Shown: positions 26,296 through 35,945 of the stretch, piece after piece
Position numbering within the stretch: position 1 is the first letter of the stretch
Layout of the letters: the number at the start of each line of letters is the position of its first letter
Source: Defluviimonas aquaemixtae
GTDB taxonomy: Bacteria; Pseudomonadota; Alphaproteobacteria; Rhodobacterales; Rhodobacteraceae
Assembly (NCBI RefSeq): GCF_900302475.1
Contig: NZ_OMOQ01000003.1
Location: forward strand, 496,001 to 560,000
Reading direction: 5' to 3'
DNA length: 64,000 bases
Position numbers and translations under genes: made by a program
The notes under the pieces: model-generated
What the model saw: the letters and a program-made list of their open reading frames with translations, nothing else
Databases searched by the model: none
Told to the model about the DNA's origin: nothing

Positions 26296-27801
26296 ATGGC
26301 CAACCATCTCTACGACGCGCTGTTTAGACGGCACGAAACGAGCGGGCGTCCGTTTCTTATCCTGAAGGATGGAGAGGTGGTCACACAGGCCGAGTTCACC
26401 GCGATGGCGGCGCGCTTTGCAGGTGCTTTGACGGCAGCCGGGTTGCGCCCGGGAGACCGGCTCGCGCTTCAGCTTGATAAGAGCCCGGTCATGCTTGCGG
26501 CAATCGCGGGCGCGATCCGTGCCGGCGTAGTTTTCCTGCCGCTCAACACGGCCTATACGCCGACAGAGCTTTCCTATTTCGTGAAGGATGCCGGGGCAAG
26601 GATTTTGCTTTGCGACGGACGGGCGGAAGTACAGCTATCGCCGATCGCGCAAGACTGTGGCGCCGCTCTCAGCGTTTTGAATGCGGACGGCAGCGGCAGT
26701 TTCGCCGATGCCGCGAGCGCCGCCGTGTCGACCTCCATTGCAGAGCGCGGCCCCGACGATCTGGCCGCGCTGCTTTATACCTCGGGCACGACCGGGCGGT
26801 CCAAGGGCGCGATGATGAGCCACGCGAACCTTCTGTCGAACGCCGAGGTTCTGGCGCGGCACTGGCGATTCACCGAAAGGGATGTGCTGCTGCACGCCTT
26901 GCCTGTCTTCCACACGCACGGTCTTTTCGTCGCGACAAATGTGGCCCTCGTCGCGGGCTGTCCGATGATCTTCCTGCCGAAATTCGATGCCGACGAGGTG
27001 ATCCGCCGCATGCCGGAAGCGACCGCGATCATGGGGGTGCCGACCTTCTACACCCGGCTTCTCGACGATCCGCGCCTGACACGCAATCTTGTGGCGAACA
27101 TGCGCCTGTTCATTTCGGGCTCCGCACCTCTCCTGGCGGAAACGCACCGTCAGTGGGAGGCACGGACGGGTCATCGCATCCTCGAACGCTACGGGATGAC
27201 CGAGACGAACATGAACACCTCGAACCCCTATGATGGCGAGAGGCGGGCGGGCACTGTCGGCCGCCCGCTGCCGGGAGTGGAACTGAAGATCTGTGACGCG
27301 GAAGGGCGCGAGTTGCCTCAGGGCGAGATCGGGACCATCGAAGTGCGCGGTCCGAACGTCTTCAAGGGCTACTGGAACATGCCTGAGAAAACCGCTGAGG
27401 AACTGCGGCCCGACGGCTTCTTTATCACCGGCGATCTCGGCTTCGTCGACGCCGACGGCTATGTCACCATTGTCGGGCGCGGCAAGGACCTCATCATCTC
27501 GGGAGGGTTCAACGTCTACCCCAAGGAGGTCGAACTGGCGCTGGACGCGCTTCCAGGGGTGCTGGAAAGCGCCGTGATCGGCGTGCCGCATCCCGATTTC
27601 GGCGAGGGTGTGGTTGCCGTGATTATCCCCGGCGCGACCCGTCCCGATCCCGATGCCATCCGCGCGGCGCTGTCCCAAACGCTCGCGAGATTCAAGCAGC
27701 CCAAACACATTGTGCTGCGCGACGCGCTGCCGCGCAACACAATGGGCAAGGTGCAGAAGAACGTCCTGCGGGAGGAGCTGAAAGGCGTGTTTGCGGTCTG
27801 A
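26296..27801 (+). CDS. matB: Malonyl-CoA synthetase (acyl-CoA ligase)
   Basis: A 501-residue adenylate-forming enzyme matching MatB, which makes malonyl-CoA from malonate, ATP and CoA. P-loop LLYTSGTTGRSKGAM (about 157-171), A5 region YGMTETNMNTSNP, A8 hinge GRGKDLIISGGFNVYPKEVE, and catalytic Lys near the C-terminus in PRNTMGKVQKN. ATG 26296 is chosen because AGGAGGGA directly precedes it. It follows znuB by 48 bases but has no evident link with zinc. No matA decarboxylase nearby. Confidence 0.85.
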   Translation: MANHLYDALFRRHETSGRPFLILKDGEVVTQAEFTAMAARFAGALTAAGLRPGDRLALQLDKSPVMLAAIAGAIRAGVVFLPLNTAYTPTELSYFVKDAGARILLCDGRAEVQLSPIAQDCGAALSVLNADGSGSFADAASAAVSTSIAERGPDDLAALLYTSGTTGRSKGAMMSHANLLSNAEVLARHWRFTERDVLLHALPVFHTHGLFVATNVALVAGCPMIFLPKFDADEVIRRMPEATAIMGVPTFYTRLLDDPRLTRNLVANMRLFISGSAPLLAETHRQWEARTGHRILERYGMTETNMNTSNPYDGERRAGTVGRPLPGVELKICDAEGRELPQGEIGTIEVRGPNVFKGYWNMPEKTAEELRPDGFFITGDLGFVDADGYVTIVGRGKDLIISGGFNVYPKEVELALDALPGVLESAVIGVPHPDFGEGVVAVIIPGATRPDPDAIRAALSQTLARFKQPKHIVLRDALPRNTMGKVQKNVLREELKGVFAV

Positions 27802-27818
27802 CGGTGGCTGTCACCGTC
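27800..27818. terminator. Small hairpin between convergent matB and ugd
   Basis: GACGGTG, five bases, CACCGTC: a perfect 7-bp stem spanning the junction of the matB and ugd stops. No U-run on either side, so only a weak candidate bidirectional terminator. Confidence 0.35.
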
Positions 27819-29115
27819 CGACGCAGGAGTAGGCCTCGAACCCTGCCGCCTCGGCATCCACGGGGGAATAGACGTTCCTCAAGTCCGCCATCCGCGCGTG
27901 GTTCATGCTGTTCGCGAGACGCGGCAAGTCGAGCGCGCGGAACTCGTTCCATTCGGTCAGGATGACGACGACATCCGCCCCCTCGACGGCCGCGTAGGCG
28001 TCTTCGAGCCAGGTCACGCCGGGTAATAGCTGCTCGCCCTCGCGGCGGCCCTGCGGATCGACGACGCGCACCTTCGCCCCGCCCCCGACAAGCGCCGGCA
28101 CGATGGTGAGCGCCGGGGCGTCGCGCATGTCGTCGGTGTTCGGTTTGAAGGTCACGCCGAGGACCGCGACGGTCTTGCCGTTCACCGACCCTTCGCAGAG
28201 GTCCATGACCTTCTCGATCATCCGGCGCTTGACCTCTTCATTGACCTTGATGACGGTCTCGACGATCTGCATGGGCGCGGCGAAGTCCTGCCCGATGCGC
28301 GCCAGCGCCTGGGTGTCCTTCGGGAAGCACGAGCCGCCATAGCCCGGACCGGCATGGAGGAATTTGTTGCCGATCCGCCCGTCGAGCCCCATGCCCTTCG
28401 ACACCTGTTTCACATCCGCACCGACCTTTTCGCACAACCCGGCGATTTCGTTAATGAAGGTGATCTTCGTTGCGAGGAACGCGTTGGCGGCGTACTTGAT
28501 CATCTCCGCCGTCTCTAGGTCGGTGTAGAGGATCGGGAACTCGCGCAGAAACAGCGGACGGTAGATCTCTCCCATCACCTTCTCGGCGCGTTCGGACGTG
28601 ATCCCGACGACCACGCGGTCGGGACGCATGAAATCGTCGATCGCCGCGCCCTCCCGCAGGAATTCGGGGTTCGAGGCCACGTCGAAGTCCTTGCCCGGTG
28701 CAGCTTTTTCGATCACTTCGCGGACTTTAGCGTTCGTGCCCACTGGAACGGTTGATTTGGTGACGACGACCGCATAGCCGGACAGCGCTTCCGCGATCTC
28801 TTCCGCCGCCGCCATCACGTAGGTCAGGTCGGCGTGGCCGTCGCCCCGGCGCGTGGGTGTGCCCACGGCGATGAATACTGCGTCCGCACCGTCTACGGCA
28901 GCCTTCAGGTCGCCGGTGAAGGACAGGCGCCCCGCCGCCACGTTCTTGGCCATGAGAACGTCGAGGCCAGGCTCGTAGATCGGCACTTTTCCGCCTACCA
29001 GCATGTCGACTTTCCTCGGGTCCTTGTCCACGCAGGTCACTTCGTGCCCGAAATCGGAAAAGCATACGCCCGACACAAGACCCACATATCCGGTTCCGAT
29101 CATTGCGATTTTCAT
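27811..29115 (-). CDS. ugd: UDP-glucose 6-dehydrogenase
   Basis: Oxidises UDP-glucose to UDP-glucuronate with two NAD, a precursor for acidic exopolysaccharide. The 434-residue product has the NAD motif MIGTGYVGLVSG, the TKSTVPVGT block, EFLREG and nucleophile Cys263 in GYGGSCFPKD. ATG 29115 is preferred over the TTG one codon upstream. It lies divergent from a CAP-domain gene and about 1.3 kb from YjbF/YjbH-type genes, which suits a role in surface polysaccharide. Confidence 0.93.
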   Translation of the reverse strand: MKIAMIGTGYVGLVSGVCFSDFGHEVTCVDKDPRKVDMLVGGKVPIYEPGLDVLMAKNVAAGRLSFTGDLKAAVDGADAVFIAVGTPTRRGDGHADLTYVMAAAEEIAEALSGYAVVVTKSTVPVGTNAKVREVIEKAAPGKDFDVASNPEFLREGAAIDDFMRPDRVVVGITSERAEKVMGEIYRPLFLREFPILYTDLETAEMIKYAANAFLATKITFINEIAGLCEKVGADVKQVSKGMGLDGRIGNKFLHAGPGYGGSCFPKDTQALARIGQDFAAPMQIVETVIKVNEEVKRRMIEKVMDLCEGSVNGKTVAVLGVTFKPNTDDMRDAPALTIVPALVGGGAKVRVVDPQGRREGEQLLPGVTWLEDAYAAVEGADVVVILTEWNEFRALDLPRLANSMNHARMADLRNVYSPVDAEAAGFEAYSCVGR

Positions 29116-29276
29116 CAACCCGTCCTCGGCTAATCCGTCGCGCCGTCATGGAACGAAGCGGCTTTCGGTGTCAACGCCCAGAGCCGGAATCGGCACGATC
29201 GCGACACGTTGTTGCCAAGGTTTCGTGCACAGTGGCCACGCAGCAGCAGACTTGTTCGGGAAAACGGGGAAGACAG

Positions 29277-29912
29277 GTGACGCATCAAACGCGCCCTCGG
29301 TTCATGGCAATCCTAGTGGCAACCGTGCTGATATCCGGCACAGCGGAAGCATGTTCGCGGGCCCAAGTGCGCGGTGCCGATGCTGTGGTGCAGGCGGGGA
29401 CGAAGCTCAATCAGCCGTTGATCGACGCCGCGATCCGCGCGGAGGTCAACTACCACCGTTGCAAGGCCGGGCTGCCGGCCGTTTCGGATGCCGGGGGTTT
29501 GAGAAAGGTCGCCGCCGTGCATGCGCGCTGGATGGCCAAGCGCCGCAGCCTGACGCACAAGTCTTCGGTGCCGGGGCAGAGCACCTCCATGGCGCGTCTC
29601 AAGGCGTCCGGGCTGCGCGTCCGGGCCGGGGCGGAGAACATCGGGCTGGTCTCGCGGTTCCGGCTCGACGGGCGGCGCTTCCGCATCACTGACGCCGCTT
29701 CCTGCCGTTTTGCGACGTCCGGAGGGCAGGCGATTCCGGCGCATACATATGCCTCGTTGTCGAAACATATCGTGTCCTTGTGGATGTCGTCTCAGGGCCA
29801 TCGGCGCAACATTCTGGACCGGCGAATGAAGCGGCTTGGCTCTGGGGCAGGCTTCGATCCGCGGGGCTCAAACTGCGGAAAATTCTACGTTTCTCAGACT
29901 TTCGCCGGCTGA
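29277..29912 (+). CDS. Secreted CAP-domain protein
   Basis: A 211-residue exported protein of the CAP/SCP superfamily, extracellular proteins of varied role. GTG 29277 (GGGGAAG upstream) gives a basic n-region then a hydrophobic core and AEA cleavage site; ATG 29304 is the alternative. CAP features include EVNYHRCKAGLPAV, HARWMAKRRSLTHKS, GAENIGLV and SQGHRRNILDRRMKRLG. The first catalytic-like histidine pairs with the Glu of GAEN. Six or so Cys suggest disulfides. Confidence 0.8.
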   Translation: MTHQTRPRFMAILVATVLISGTAEACSRAQVRGADAVVQAGTKLNQPLIDAAIRAEVNYHRCKAGLPAVSDAGGLRKVAAVHARWMAKRRSLTHKSSVPGQSTSMARLKASGLRVRAGAENIGLVSRFRLDGRRFRITDAASCRFATSGGQAIPAHTYASLSKHIVSLWMSSQGHRRNILDRRMKRLGSGAGFDPRGSNCGKFYVSQTFAG

Positions 29913-30050
29913 ATTCTGCCAAACTGCAACACTGTCGGCGATCATGCTATCCAATGTAGGATTTTCACTTTTATTCACTGTCAGATTGTGCTTTCGTCCG
30001 AACGAGGCTGCCGTGACCGGTGGCTCTTATGGAAAGAGCGGAGATTAAAC

Positions 30051-30242
30051 ATGAAGAAACTTGCGACTCTCGCGGCGGTTATGAGCCTCACGGCTGGCGC
30101 TGCATTCGCTGGCGGCTACGAAGCCCCGGTGGTCGAGGCTGAGCCTATGGTCGTCGAAGAAGCCGGCACCACGAACGCCGGTCTGGTCGTTCCGGCGCTG
30201 CTGCTGCTCGGCGTGATCGCTGCCGCGTCGTCGGACTCCTGA
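30051..30242 (+). CDS. Small exported protein with C-terminal hydrophobic helix
   Basis: A 63-residue protein: signal peptide (about 1-20, ending AAFAGG), a short acidic Val/Glu/Pro-rich segment, then a hydrophobic helix (about 46-58) and SSDS end. This kind of tiny protein recurs in Rhodobacteraceae without known function. GGAG precedes ATG 30051, and a strong terminator follows 29 bases after the stop, so it is its own transcript. Position beside YjbF/YjbH-type genes makes it a possible YjbE/GfcA-like partner in exopolysaccharide secretion; this is inference. Confidence 0.75.
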   Translation: MKKLATLAAVMSLTAGAAFAGGYEAPVVEAEPMVVEEAGTTNAGLVVPALLLLGVIAAASSDS

Positions 30243-30270
30243 TCCTGCGCCCAGCGCTTGTTGAATTCGG

Positions 30271-30307
30271 CAAAGGCCGGGCTGCAAGGCCCGGCCTTTG
30301 TTCATTT
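30271..30307 (+). terminator. Rho-independent terminator
   Basis: Perfect 12-bp stem (30271-30282 with 30289-30300; CAAAGGCCGGGC / GCCCGGCCTTTG) and a 6-base loop, followed by TTCATTT. It ends the small-protein transcript and, because of its A and T outer pairs, may also stop transcription of the yjbF-type gene from the other side. Confidence 0.85.
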
Positions 30308-30384
30308 CCGGGACGGTTGATGGGGCCCTTGCCTCAGATCAGCCGAATTGCGCTTCCAGCGAGCGGATCGGATTCTCGAGCGGA

Positions 30385-31071
30385 TCAGTTCCGTACGAGT
30401 TGAATCGTCACATGCCCGAGGGCGGGACCGATCCACTGATGCGACAGCGCGATCGTACCGTTTCCAGTCACCCAGTAACTGTTGCTGATGCTAAGCCCTT
30501 GGCCTGAGCAGTTTTCGTCCATCTGCACTGTGCTATGGGCGTTGCCCGCAAACGTGAAACTCTTGGCCGGCCCGCGTGTGATCGTGCAGTTCATCGGCAA
30601 CGGGCGCTCGATCCCCTCGCCATCCAGATAACGCCAAACCCGCTGCGTCTGGCCGCCAGTCCGGCCGCCAACGAGCGCCGCGGCCGAGCCGAGTTCGGTC
30701 GACATCAGGTCGTTGCCGAGCCCACGTGTCCCGACGAGCAGCCCCTGTCTGAGCATGATGGCCTGCTCGCTCGGCGTGACGAAGGTGCGCACACCCGCAT
30801 TCCGCCCGATCTCGCCCAATGCGGTCAGAAGGCCGGTCTTCTCCATCTGCGCGACGATGATCGGGCCGGAGAACGACGACTTGGCTGACGCGGCCAGTTT
30901 CTCGGGGTCGGGTGTGCCGGCAGCCTTCTTCTTGCCCGGCGCCACACGGCTCGCCAACTCCTTGGCAATGCCAACCGCAATCTGACTGCCCTCGGTCTTG
31001 GACGTGTCGGTCCCGCAGGCCACGACGCCAACGGCAATGAAAGCCGCCAACGCGGCGCGCACGGCGCGCAT
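30385..31071 (-). CDS. YjbF-type exopolysaccharide lipoprotein
   Basis: A 228-residue lipoprotein of the YjbF/GfcB family, associated with exopolysaccharide or group 4 capsule production. The lipobox VVAC puts the lipidated Cys at residue 19. The rest is a beta-rich periplasmic domain with FVTPSEQAIMLRQGLLVGTRGLGNDLMS, typical of the family. ATG 31071 follows AAGAGG and lies 14 bases after the yjbH-type stop, so the pair forms an operon. Confidence 0.85.
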   Translation of the reverse strand: MRAVRAALAAFIAVGVVACGTDTSKTEGSQIAVGIAKELASRVAPGKKKAAGTPDPEKLAASAKSSFSGPIIVAQMEKTGLLTALGEIGRNAGVRTFVTPSEQAIMLRQGLLVGTRGLGNDLMSTELGSAAALVGGRTGGQTQRVWRYLDGEGIERPLPMNCTITRGPAKSFTFAGNAHSTVQMDENCSGQGLSISNSYWVTGNGTIALSHQWIGPALGHVTIQLVRN

Positions 31072-31085
31072 GCCTCTTGCTGGCC

Positions 31086-33230
31086 TCACCGCCAGAACCT
31101 CCCCCACTGGATCTGCATGTCGCCCTGGTGGGTACTGCGGATCGTGTCGTAGAGCCGTCCGTCGACATCGAGCCGCGCGCCGCCATCGCGGTTCAAGGGC
31201 TTGATGACGGTGGAGACCTTGTTCACGGACGGCTTGCCGGTGGTCCAGGACACCGGAATGGTTAGGCGCACACCCTTGTCGAATGAGCCTTCCCCGAAGT
31301 CGGCCTCGGAAAGATCGGTGATCGTCGCGTAGGCGCCCACCTTCCAGCCGTTCGCAAATTCGCGGTCGAGCGTGAAGGTCGCGCCCCAATCGCCGAGCAG
31401 ATAGCGCCCGACGTCGATCTGGCCGGTGAAGCCCTGACCGAAGTCGTAATAGGCCGAGACATGGCCCGTCGCGACCTCGTAGTCGCGGAATGTGAACATC
31501 GTGTCGAAATCGCGCTGCTTGACGTAGTTCACCTCGGCTCCGAGCGCGAGCCGGCTGTCCACCGGTTTCCACAGAAGCTCGCCCGAGACGCCGCCATACA
31601 TGCGTTCCAACAGGCCTACCGTGACGCGGCTGTAGAGGTTCGGCGCCGGACGCGCGTACCACGCGAGCGTCAGGTCGTGGATGCCGGGATCACCTTCCTT
31701 CTGGTATAGCACGAGATCGGAACGGACGTGCCGAACGGTCGAATCCGAGATCCGGGTCGACTCGTCGAGATTGCCGATCACCTTTTTGCGTACGGAGCCT
31801 GACAGGATCAGGCCCGGCGCGAATTCATAGCGCCCGGCGAGCTGCAGACCGAAATCAGCCCTGAGCGGATCGTCGGGATCGAAGACGCTCGCCTCGCCGT
31901 AGGGCGAGAGCGACCAGACGAAACGCGGATAGATGTTCGGCGTGCGAACCAGCCCCTCTTGCGGTGCGGCCACGGCATCGGAAAAACGCGCTTCGCGCAG
32001 GATCGCGATCGATTCCTGGGATTCCAGAGCCTCGATGTCGCTGCGGCGAAGCGTGATCGACGAGGTCGGCATGCCTTCGCTTACCGAGGTGATCACGAAT
32101 GTCTCGACTGATGGCGGAAGGGCTCGGGTCAGAATGCGCGCGCTCCGGCCGATTGCCTGCGGTTGGGCGAGGTAGCGACGGTTGCGTACCCTGACTTCAG
32201 CCCGCGTCGCAGAGAGCGCCATGCTTTCGAGAAGCATGCCGTCCTTCTCCATCGCCTTGGCAACGGCGTCTTGTATGCCCGGATGCACCTTCGGATCGGC
32301 GGTCCAGTCTGTGCCCCAGTCCTCTGGGTTCGTCGCGCGCGCAGGCCGCGGTCGGACAGGCAGGGGTGCAGTTTCCAGCCCGCTCGGCGCGGGCGGCCGG
32401 CGCGGGTCGATGGCGAGCGAGAATTGCAGGCCGAGTTCGGAGCCGTACAGGTAGTAGCCGCTGACGCTAGCCGACCTGTTGAATTGGTAGTCGAATCCGA
32501 GATTGACCGAGGATTTGCGGTCGAACGTGCCGGCGGCGGTTTCGCGCGGGTAGGCGTCAGAAGAGTACTCTGCCTTCAGCGTCAGTTTGTCGGTAGCCTG
32601 CCAGGCAAAGCCGACAAACGGTGCGACAGGGCCCTTGAACCACTGATCCGTATTGGCTTTGCCGCCCGTGCCGATATTCAGCGGCGGGCGGTCGCCGAAA
32701 GGCGTGCCGATATCGCCTTCGCTTCCAAGCCGGCCCCAGCCGAGACCCGCCGTGGCGCGCAGGCGCGGCGTGATGGTCTTCGTCGCGACGATGTATTCGC
32801 CGGAATAGACCCCCGTCCCAATGAAGTCGCGCATGCCGATCGCAACGGCGGGCCGCCAGCCTTTTTCGTCCAGAATGCGATACCGAACGTCGAACGACCG
32901 GTCATAGAGCGCGCCACCGCCCGAAAACAACTCGGGCACGCGCGAATACCGGAACGCACCCGTCAGCCGATCTGTGACCTGAAACGTGCCGGTGACGCGC
33001 AGTGCTCCGGCGAAGCGGAAGACGGTGGCGCCGAGCATACCTTCGGGCGCGCTTTCGGCGGTTGGCATGTCGATCAACCCCGACAGCCCGTAGGTCCCTC
33101 GGCTCGGCTTGAGTATCGGGTCCGCATAGGCGACCATCGCGGCCAACGCCGTGGTCGACGCCAGACCCAGCCCCACGATCCTTCGTCCTGCCAACCTGCT
33201 CTCCGTTCTTTGTTTGCGGCCAATATACAT
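31086..33230 (-). CDS. YjbH-type outer-membrane beta-barrel protein
   Basis: A 714-residue outer-membrane protein of the YjbH/GfcD family, thought to act in exopolysaccharide export. Signal sequence about 1-37, then GTYGLSGLIDMPTAESAPEG, the conserved N-terminal block. Many alternating beta strands follow in two barrel-like parts (about 60-260 and 420-700), separated by a more variable stretch around 285-380. It is 145 bases downstream of the iron ADH gene in the same direction but functionally distinct, so a promoter in 33231-33375 is likely. Confidence 0.85.
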   Translation of the reverse strand: MYIGRKQRTESRLAGRRIVGLGLASTTALAAMVAYADPILKPSRGTYGLSGLIDMPTAESAPEGMLGATVFRFAGALRVTGTFQVTDRLTGAFRYSRVPELFSGGGALYDRSFDVRYRILDEKGWRPAVAIGMRDFIGTGVYSGEYIVATKTITPRLRATAGLGWGRLGSEGDIGTPFGDRPPLNIGTGGKANTDQWFKGPVAPFVGFAWQATDKLTLKAEYSSDAYPRETAAGTFDRKSSVNLGFDYQFNRSASVSGYYLYGSELGLQFSLAIDPRRPPAPSGLETAPLPVRPRPARATNPEDWGTDWTADPKVHPGIQDAVAKAMEKDGMLLESMALSATRAEVRVRNRRYLAQPQAIGRSARILTRALPPSVETFVITSVSEGMPTSSITLRRSDIEALESQESIAILREARFSDAVAAPQEGLVRTPNIYPRFVWSLSPYGEASVFDPDDPLRADFGLQLAGRYEFAPGLILSGSVRKKVIGNLDESTRISDSTVRHVRSDLVLYQKEGDPGIHDLTLAWYARPAPNLYSRVTVGLLERMYGGVSGELLWKPVDSRLALGAEVNYVKQRDFDTMFTFRDYEVATGHVSAYYDFGQGFTGQIDVGRYLLGDWGATFTLDREFANGWKVGAYATITDLSEADFGEGSFDKGVRLTIPVSWTTGKPSVNKVSTVIKPLNRDGGARLDVDGRLYDTIRSTHQGDMQIQWGRFWR

Positions 33231-33375
33231 GCTTCGCGGCGTGTCGCGAGTGCGGAGCGGCCGTTATCCACCCTGTCAGGCAGCGGATTGCCGGATTGCA
33301 GACAAAATTGCAACGCCTGACCGCCCACGCTGGGTCTTTCCCACGTGTTTCGGCGCGCTTGAGCGCAGCGGCAGG

Positions 33376-34524
33376 CTACATGCAGCTTTCGTAAAGCGCG
33401 CGGGTATTCGCGCGTGTCATTTCGACCGGGTTGCCGCCGCAGGAGGGGTCCTCCAGCGCCATCTCGGTCAGCTCGTCGAGGCGCGCGGCCTCCACGCCGA
33501 GCGCGGTGAGGGTTTCCGGGATCGAGAGTCGGGAGCGCAGTTCCATCACTTTCGCTCGAAATCCGTCAAAACCGCCCTTGATGCCGATATAAGCGGCGGC
33601 GGCCTCGATCCGGCCCTCAATGGCGGCGCGGTTGAAGTCCATCACCATCGGCATCACGACCGCGTTCGTCGTACCGTGATGGGTGTTGTAGACCGCGCCC
33701 ACAGGGTGCGACAGCGAATGGATCGCGCCGAGGCCCTTCTGGAACGCAACCGCCCCCATCGCGGCGGCCGACATCATGTGGGCGCGCGCGTCGAGGTCGT
33801 TCGGATCGGCATAGACCTTCGGCAGGTTCTCGAACACGAGCCGCATGCCTTCGAGCGCGATGCCCTGGCTCATCGGATGGTAGTGGGGGCTGCAATAGGC
33901 CTCGAGGCAATGGGCGAGCGCGTCCATGCCCGTGCCCGCGGTGATGAACTTGGGCATCCCGACCGTCAGCTCGGGGTCGCAGATCGTGACCGCGGGCAGG
34001 AGCTTCGGGTGGAAGATGATCTTCTTCTTGTGGGTCGCCGAGTTCGTGAGGACCCCCGCCCGGCCAACCTCGGAGCCGGTCCCTGCGGTCGTCGGCACCG
34101 CGACGATGGGCGCGATCCTCGAGGCGTCGGCGCGGGTCCACCAGTCGCCGATATCCTCGAGATCCCAGACCGAGACCTTCTGATCCGCCATCAGCGCGAT
34201 CATCTTGCCGAGGTCCAAGGCCGATCCGCCGCCGAAGCAGACGACCCCGTCGTGCCCGCCGGCCCGGTAGACCTTCAGCCCGGCCTCCATGTTCTGCTCG
34301 TTGGGATTGGGATCGACCTCGGAGAAGACCGCGCAGCCCAGCCCGGCGGCGTCGAGGATGTCGAGCGCCTGGGCGGTGATCGGCAGGCTCGCCAGCGCCT
34401 TGTCGGTGACAAGAAGCGGCTTTTTCATGCCCACGGCCTTGCAATGTTCGGCCAATTCCTCGATGCGGCCGGGGCCGAACTTCACGGCAGTCGGGTAGGA
34501 CCAGTTGGCGGTGGGGGCGGTCAT
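33376..34524 (-). CDS. Iron-containing alcohol dehydrogenase
   Basis: A 382-residue group III (Fe-ADH) enzyme oxidising an alcohol or reducing an aldehyde with NAD(P). NAD site GGGSALDLGK (about 92-101), PTTAGTGSEVG, and metal ligands in ICDPELTVGMP, MDALAHCLEAY, IHSLSHPVGA and NTHHGTTNAV. ATG 34524 overlaps the ALDH stop (ATGA). Last gene of the seven-gene unit; I infer it oxidises the hydroxyl of a gamma-glutamylated amino alcohol, handing the aldehyde to the ALDH. Confidence 0.9.
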   Translation of the reverse strand: MTAPTANWSYPTAVKFGPGRIEELAEHCKAVGMKKPLLVTDKALASLPITAQALDILDAAGLGCAVFSEVDPNPNEQNMEAGLKVYRAGGHDGVVCFGGGSALDLGKMIALMADQKVSVWDLEDIGDWWTRADASRIAPIVAVPTTAGTGSEVGRAGVLTNSATHKKKIIFHPKLLPAVTICDPELTVGMPKFITAGTGMDALAHCLEAYCSPHYHPMSQGIALEGMRLVFENLPKVYADPNDLDARAHMMSAAAMGAVAFQKGLGAIHSLSHPVGAVYNTHHGTTNAVVMPMVMDFNRAAIEGRIEAAAAYIGIKGGFDGFRAKVMELRSRLSIPETLTALGVEAARLDELTEMALEDPSCGGNPVEMTRANTRALYESCM

Positions 34525-35909
34525 TTCGTCACTTTCTTCAGGTGGTAGGATTTCGGCCGCGTGACTGAGTGGAAGCCTAGAGTCGACAATGCCGCGCCGC
34601 GACCGGTCTCTTTGCAACCGGTCCAGCAAAGTGCCGGATCGAGGTAGTCGCAGCGGTTTTGGAACACCGTTCCAGTCTCAATCCGCCGCCCGATCCTTGC
34701 CGCGCGCTCGCTGTCGGCCGTCCAGAGCGAGGCGGTCAGGCCGTAGTCGCAGTCGTTCATCATCGCGATGGCTTCCTCGTCGTCCTTCACGGGCATGATG
34801 CCGACGACAGGCCCGAAGCTCTCCTCGCGCATCACGCGCATCTCGTGGTTGACCCCGACAAGGATCTGCGGCGCGAGATAGGCGCCGCCGTCATCCTCCG
34901 GAAAGAGTTTCGGGTCGATGAGCGCCTTGGCGCCGTCGGTGATCGCGTCGGCGATCTGGCCGCGAACCGTTTCGGCAAACCGCCGGTTGGCCATGGGGCC
35001 GAGCGTCGTGGCGGCGTCGAGGGGGCTGCCGAGCTTGAGCTTCTCGACCCAGGCGACGGCCTTCTCGACAAAGGAATCGTAAAGAGTCTCATGGACATAG
35101 ATCCGCTCGATCCCGCAGCAGCACTGCCCGGCATTGTACATCGCGCCGTCCATCAGGCTGTCGACGGCAGCATCCAGATCGGCGTCGTCCATGACGTAGC
35201 CCGGGTCCTTGCCGCCAAGCTCGAGGCCGAGCGCGGTGAAAGTGCCTGCGGCGGCGCGTTCCATCGCCTGGCCGCCGCGGACAGAGCCAGTGAAATTGAC
35301 GAAGCCGAAGGCGCGCTGGCCGATGAGGTCTTCCGTCACGTCATGGTCGAGGACGACGTTCTGGAACACCTCCTCCGGCACCCCGCCCGCATGGAACGCC
35401 TCGGCAAGCCGCTCGCCGGCGAGCAATGTCTGAGTCGCGTGTTTGAGAATCACGGCATTGCCGGCGATCAGCGCGGGGGCGATGGTGTTGATCGCCGTGA
35501 GATAGGGATAGTTCCACGGCGCGACAACGAAGACGATCCCGTGCGGCTCTCGTTCGATGCGGCGTTCGAAGAGGTTGGAGTTCTCCGCCACCATCGGTGC
35601 CAGCGCCTCGGCGGCAATCCCGGCCATGTAGTCGGTGCGTTCGTTCACGCCGCCAAGTTCGCCACCGTAGCGCGTCGGCCTGCCCATCTGCCAGGCCAGT
35701 TCCTCGACGATCACGTCCTTCTTGTCGCCGAGTTTCGCCACACCTGCCTTGACGAGCGCGATGCGCTCGTCAAGCGGGCGGCCTGCCCATTCGTGCTGCG
35801 CGGCGCCGGCGCGGGTCACGGCGGCTTCCGCCTCGGCCAGCGTGAGCGTGGGGCGCTCGGCATAGACCCGCCCGTCCACGGGCGAGATGCAATGGATCAT
35901 CTTCGACAT
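34521..35909 (-). CDS. NAD(P)-dependent aldehyde dehydrogenase
   Basis: A 462-residue single-domain ALDH. Catalytic Glu in GLELGGKDPGYVMDD and Cys in NAGQCCCGIERIYVH; PWNYPYLTAINTIAPAL and NFTGSVRGG are the NAD-binding parts. It is close to ALDHs found in gamma-glutamyl-amine routes and succinate-semialdehyde-type enzymes; substrate not fixed. Sits between the glutamine synthetase-like gene (36 bases upstream) and the iron ADH (4-base overlap). Confidence 0.9.
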   Translation of the reverse strand: MSKMIHCISPVDGRVYAERPTLTLAEAEAAVTRAGAAQHEWAGRPLDERIALVKAGVAKLGDKKDVIVEELAWQMGRPTRYGGELGGVNERTDYMAGIAAEALAPMVAENSNLFERRIEREPHGIVFVVAPWNYPYLTAINTIAPALIAGNAVILKHATQTLLAGERLAEAFHAGGVPEEVFQNVVLDHDVTEDLIGQRAFGFVNFTGSVRGGQAMERAAAGTFTALGLELGGKDPGYVMDDADLDAAVDSLMDGAMYNAGQCCCGIERIYVHETLYDSFVEKAVAWVEKLKLGSPLDAATTLGPMANRRFAETVRGQIADAITDGAKALIDPKLFPEDDGGAYLAPQILVGVNHEMRVMREESFGPVVGIMPVKDDEEAIAMMNDCDYGLTASLWTADSERAARIGRRIETGTVFQNRCDYLDPALCWTGCKETGRGAALSTLGFHSVTRPKSYHLKKVTK

Positions 35910-35945
35910 GTCGTCCTCGCTTGGCGCTTAGCGCCCATTGCGGCA

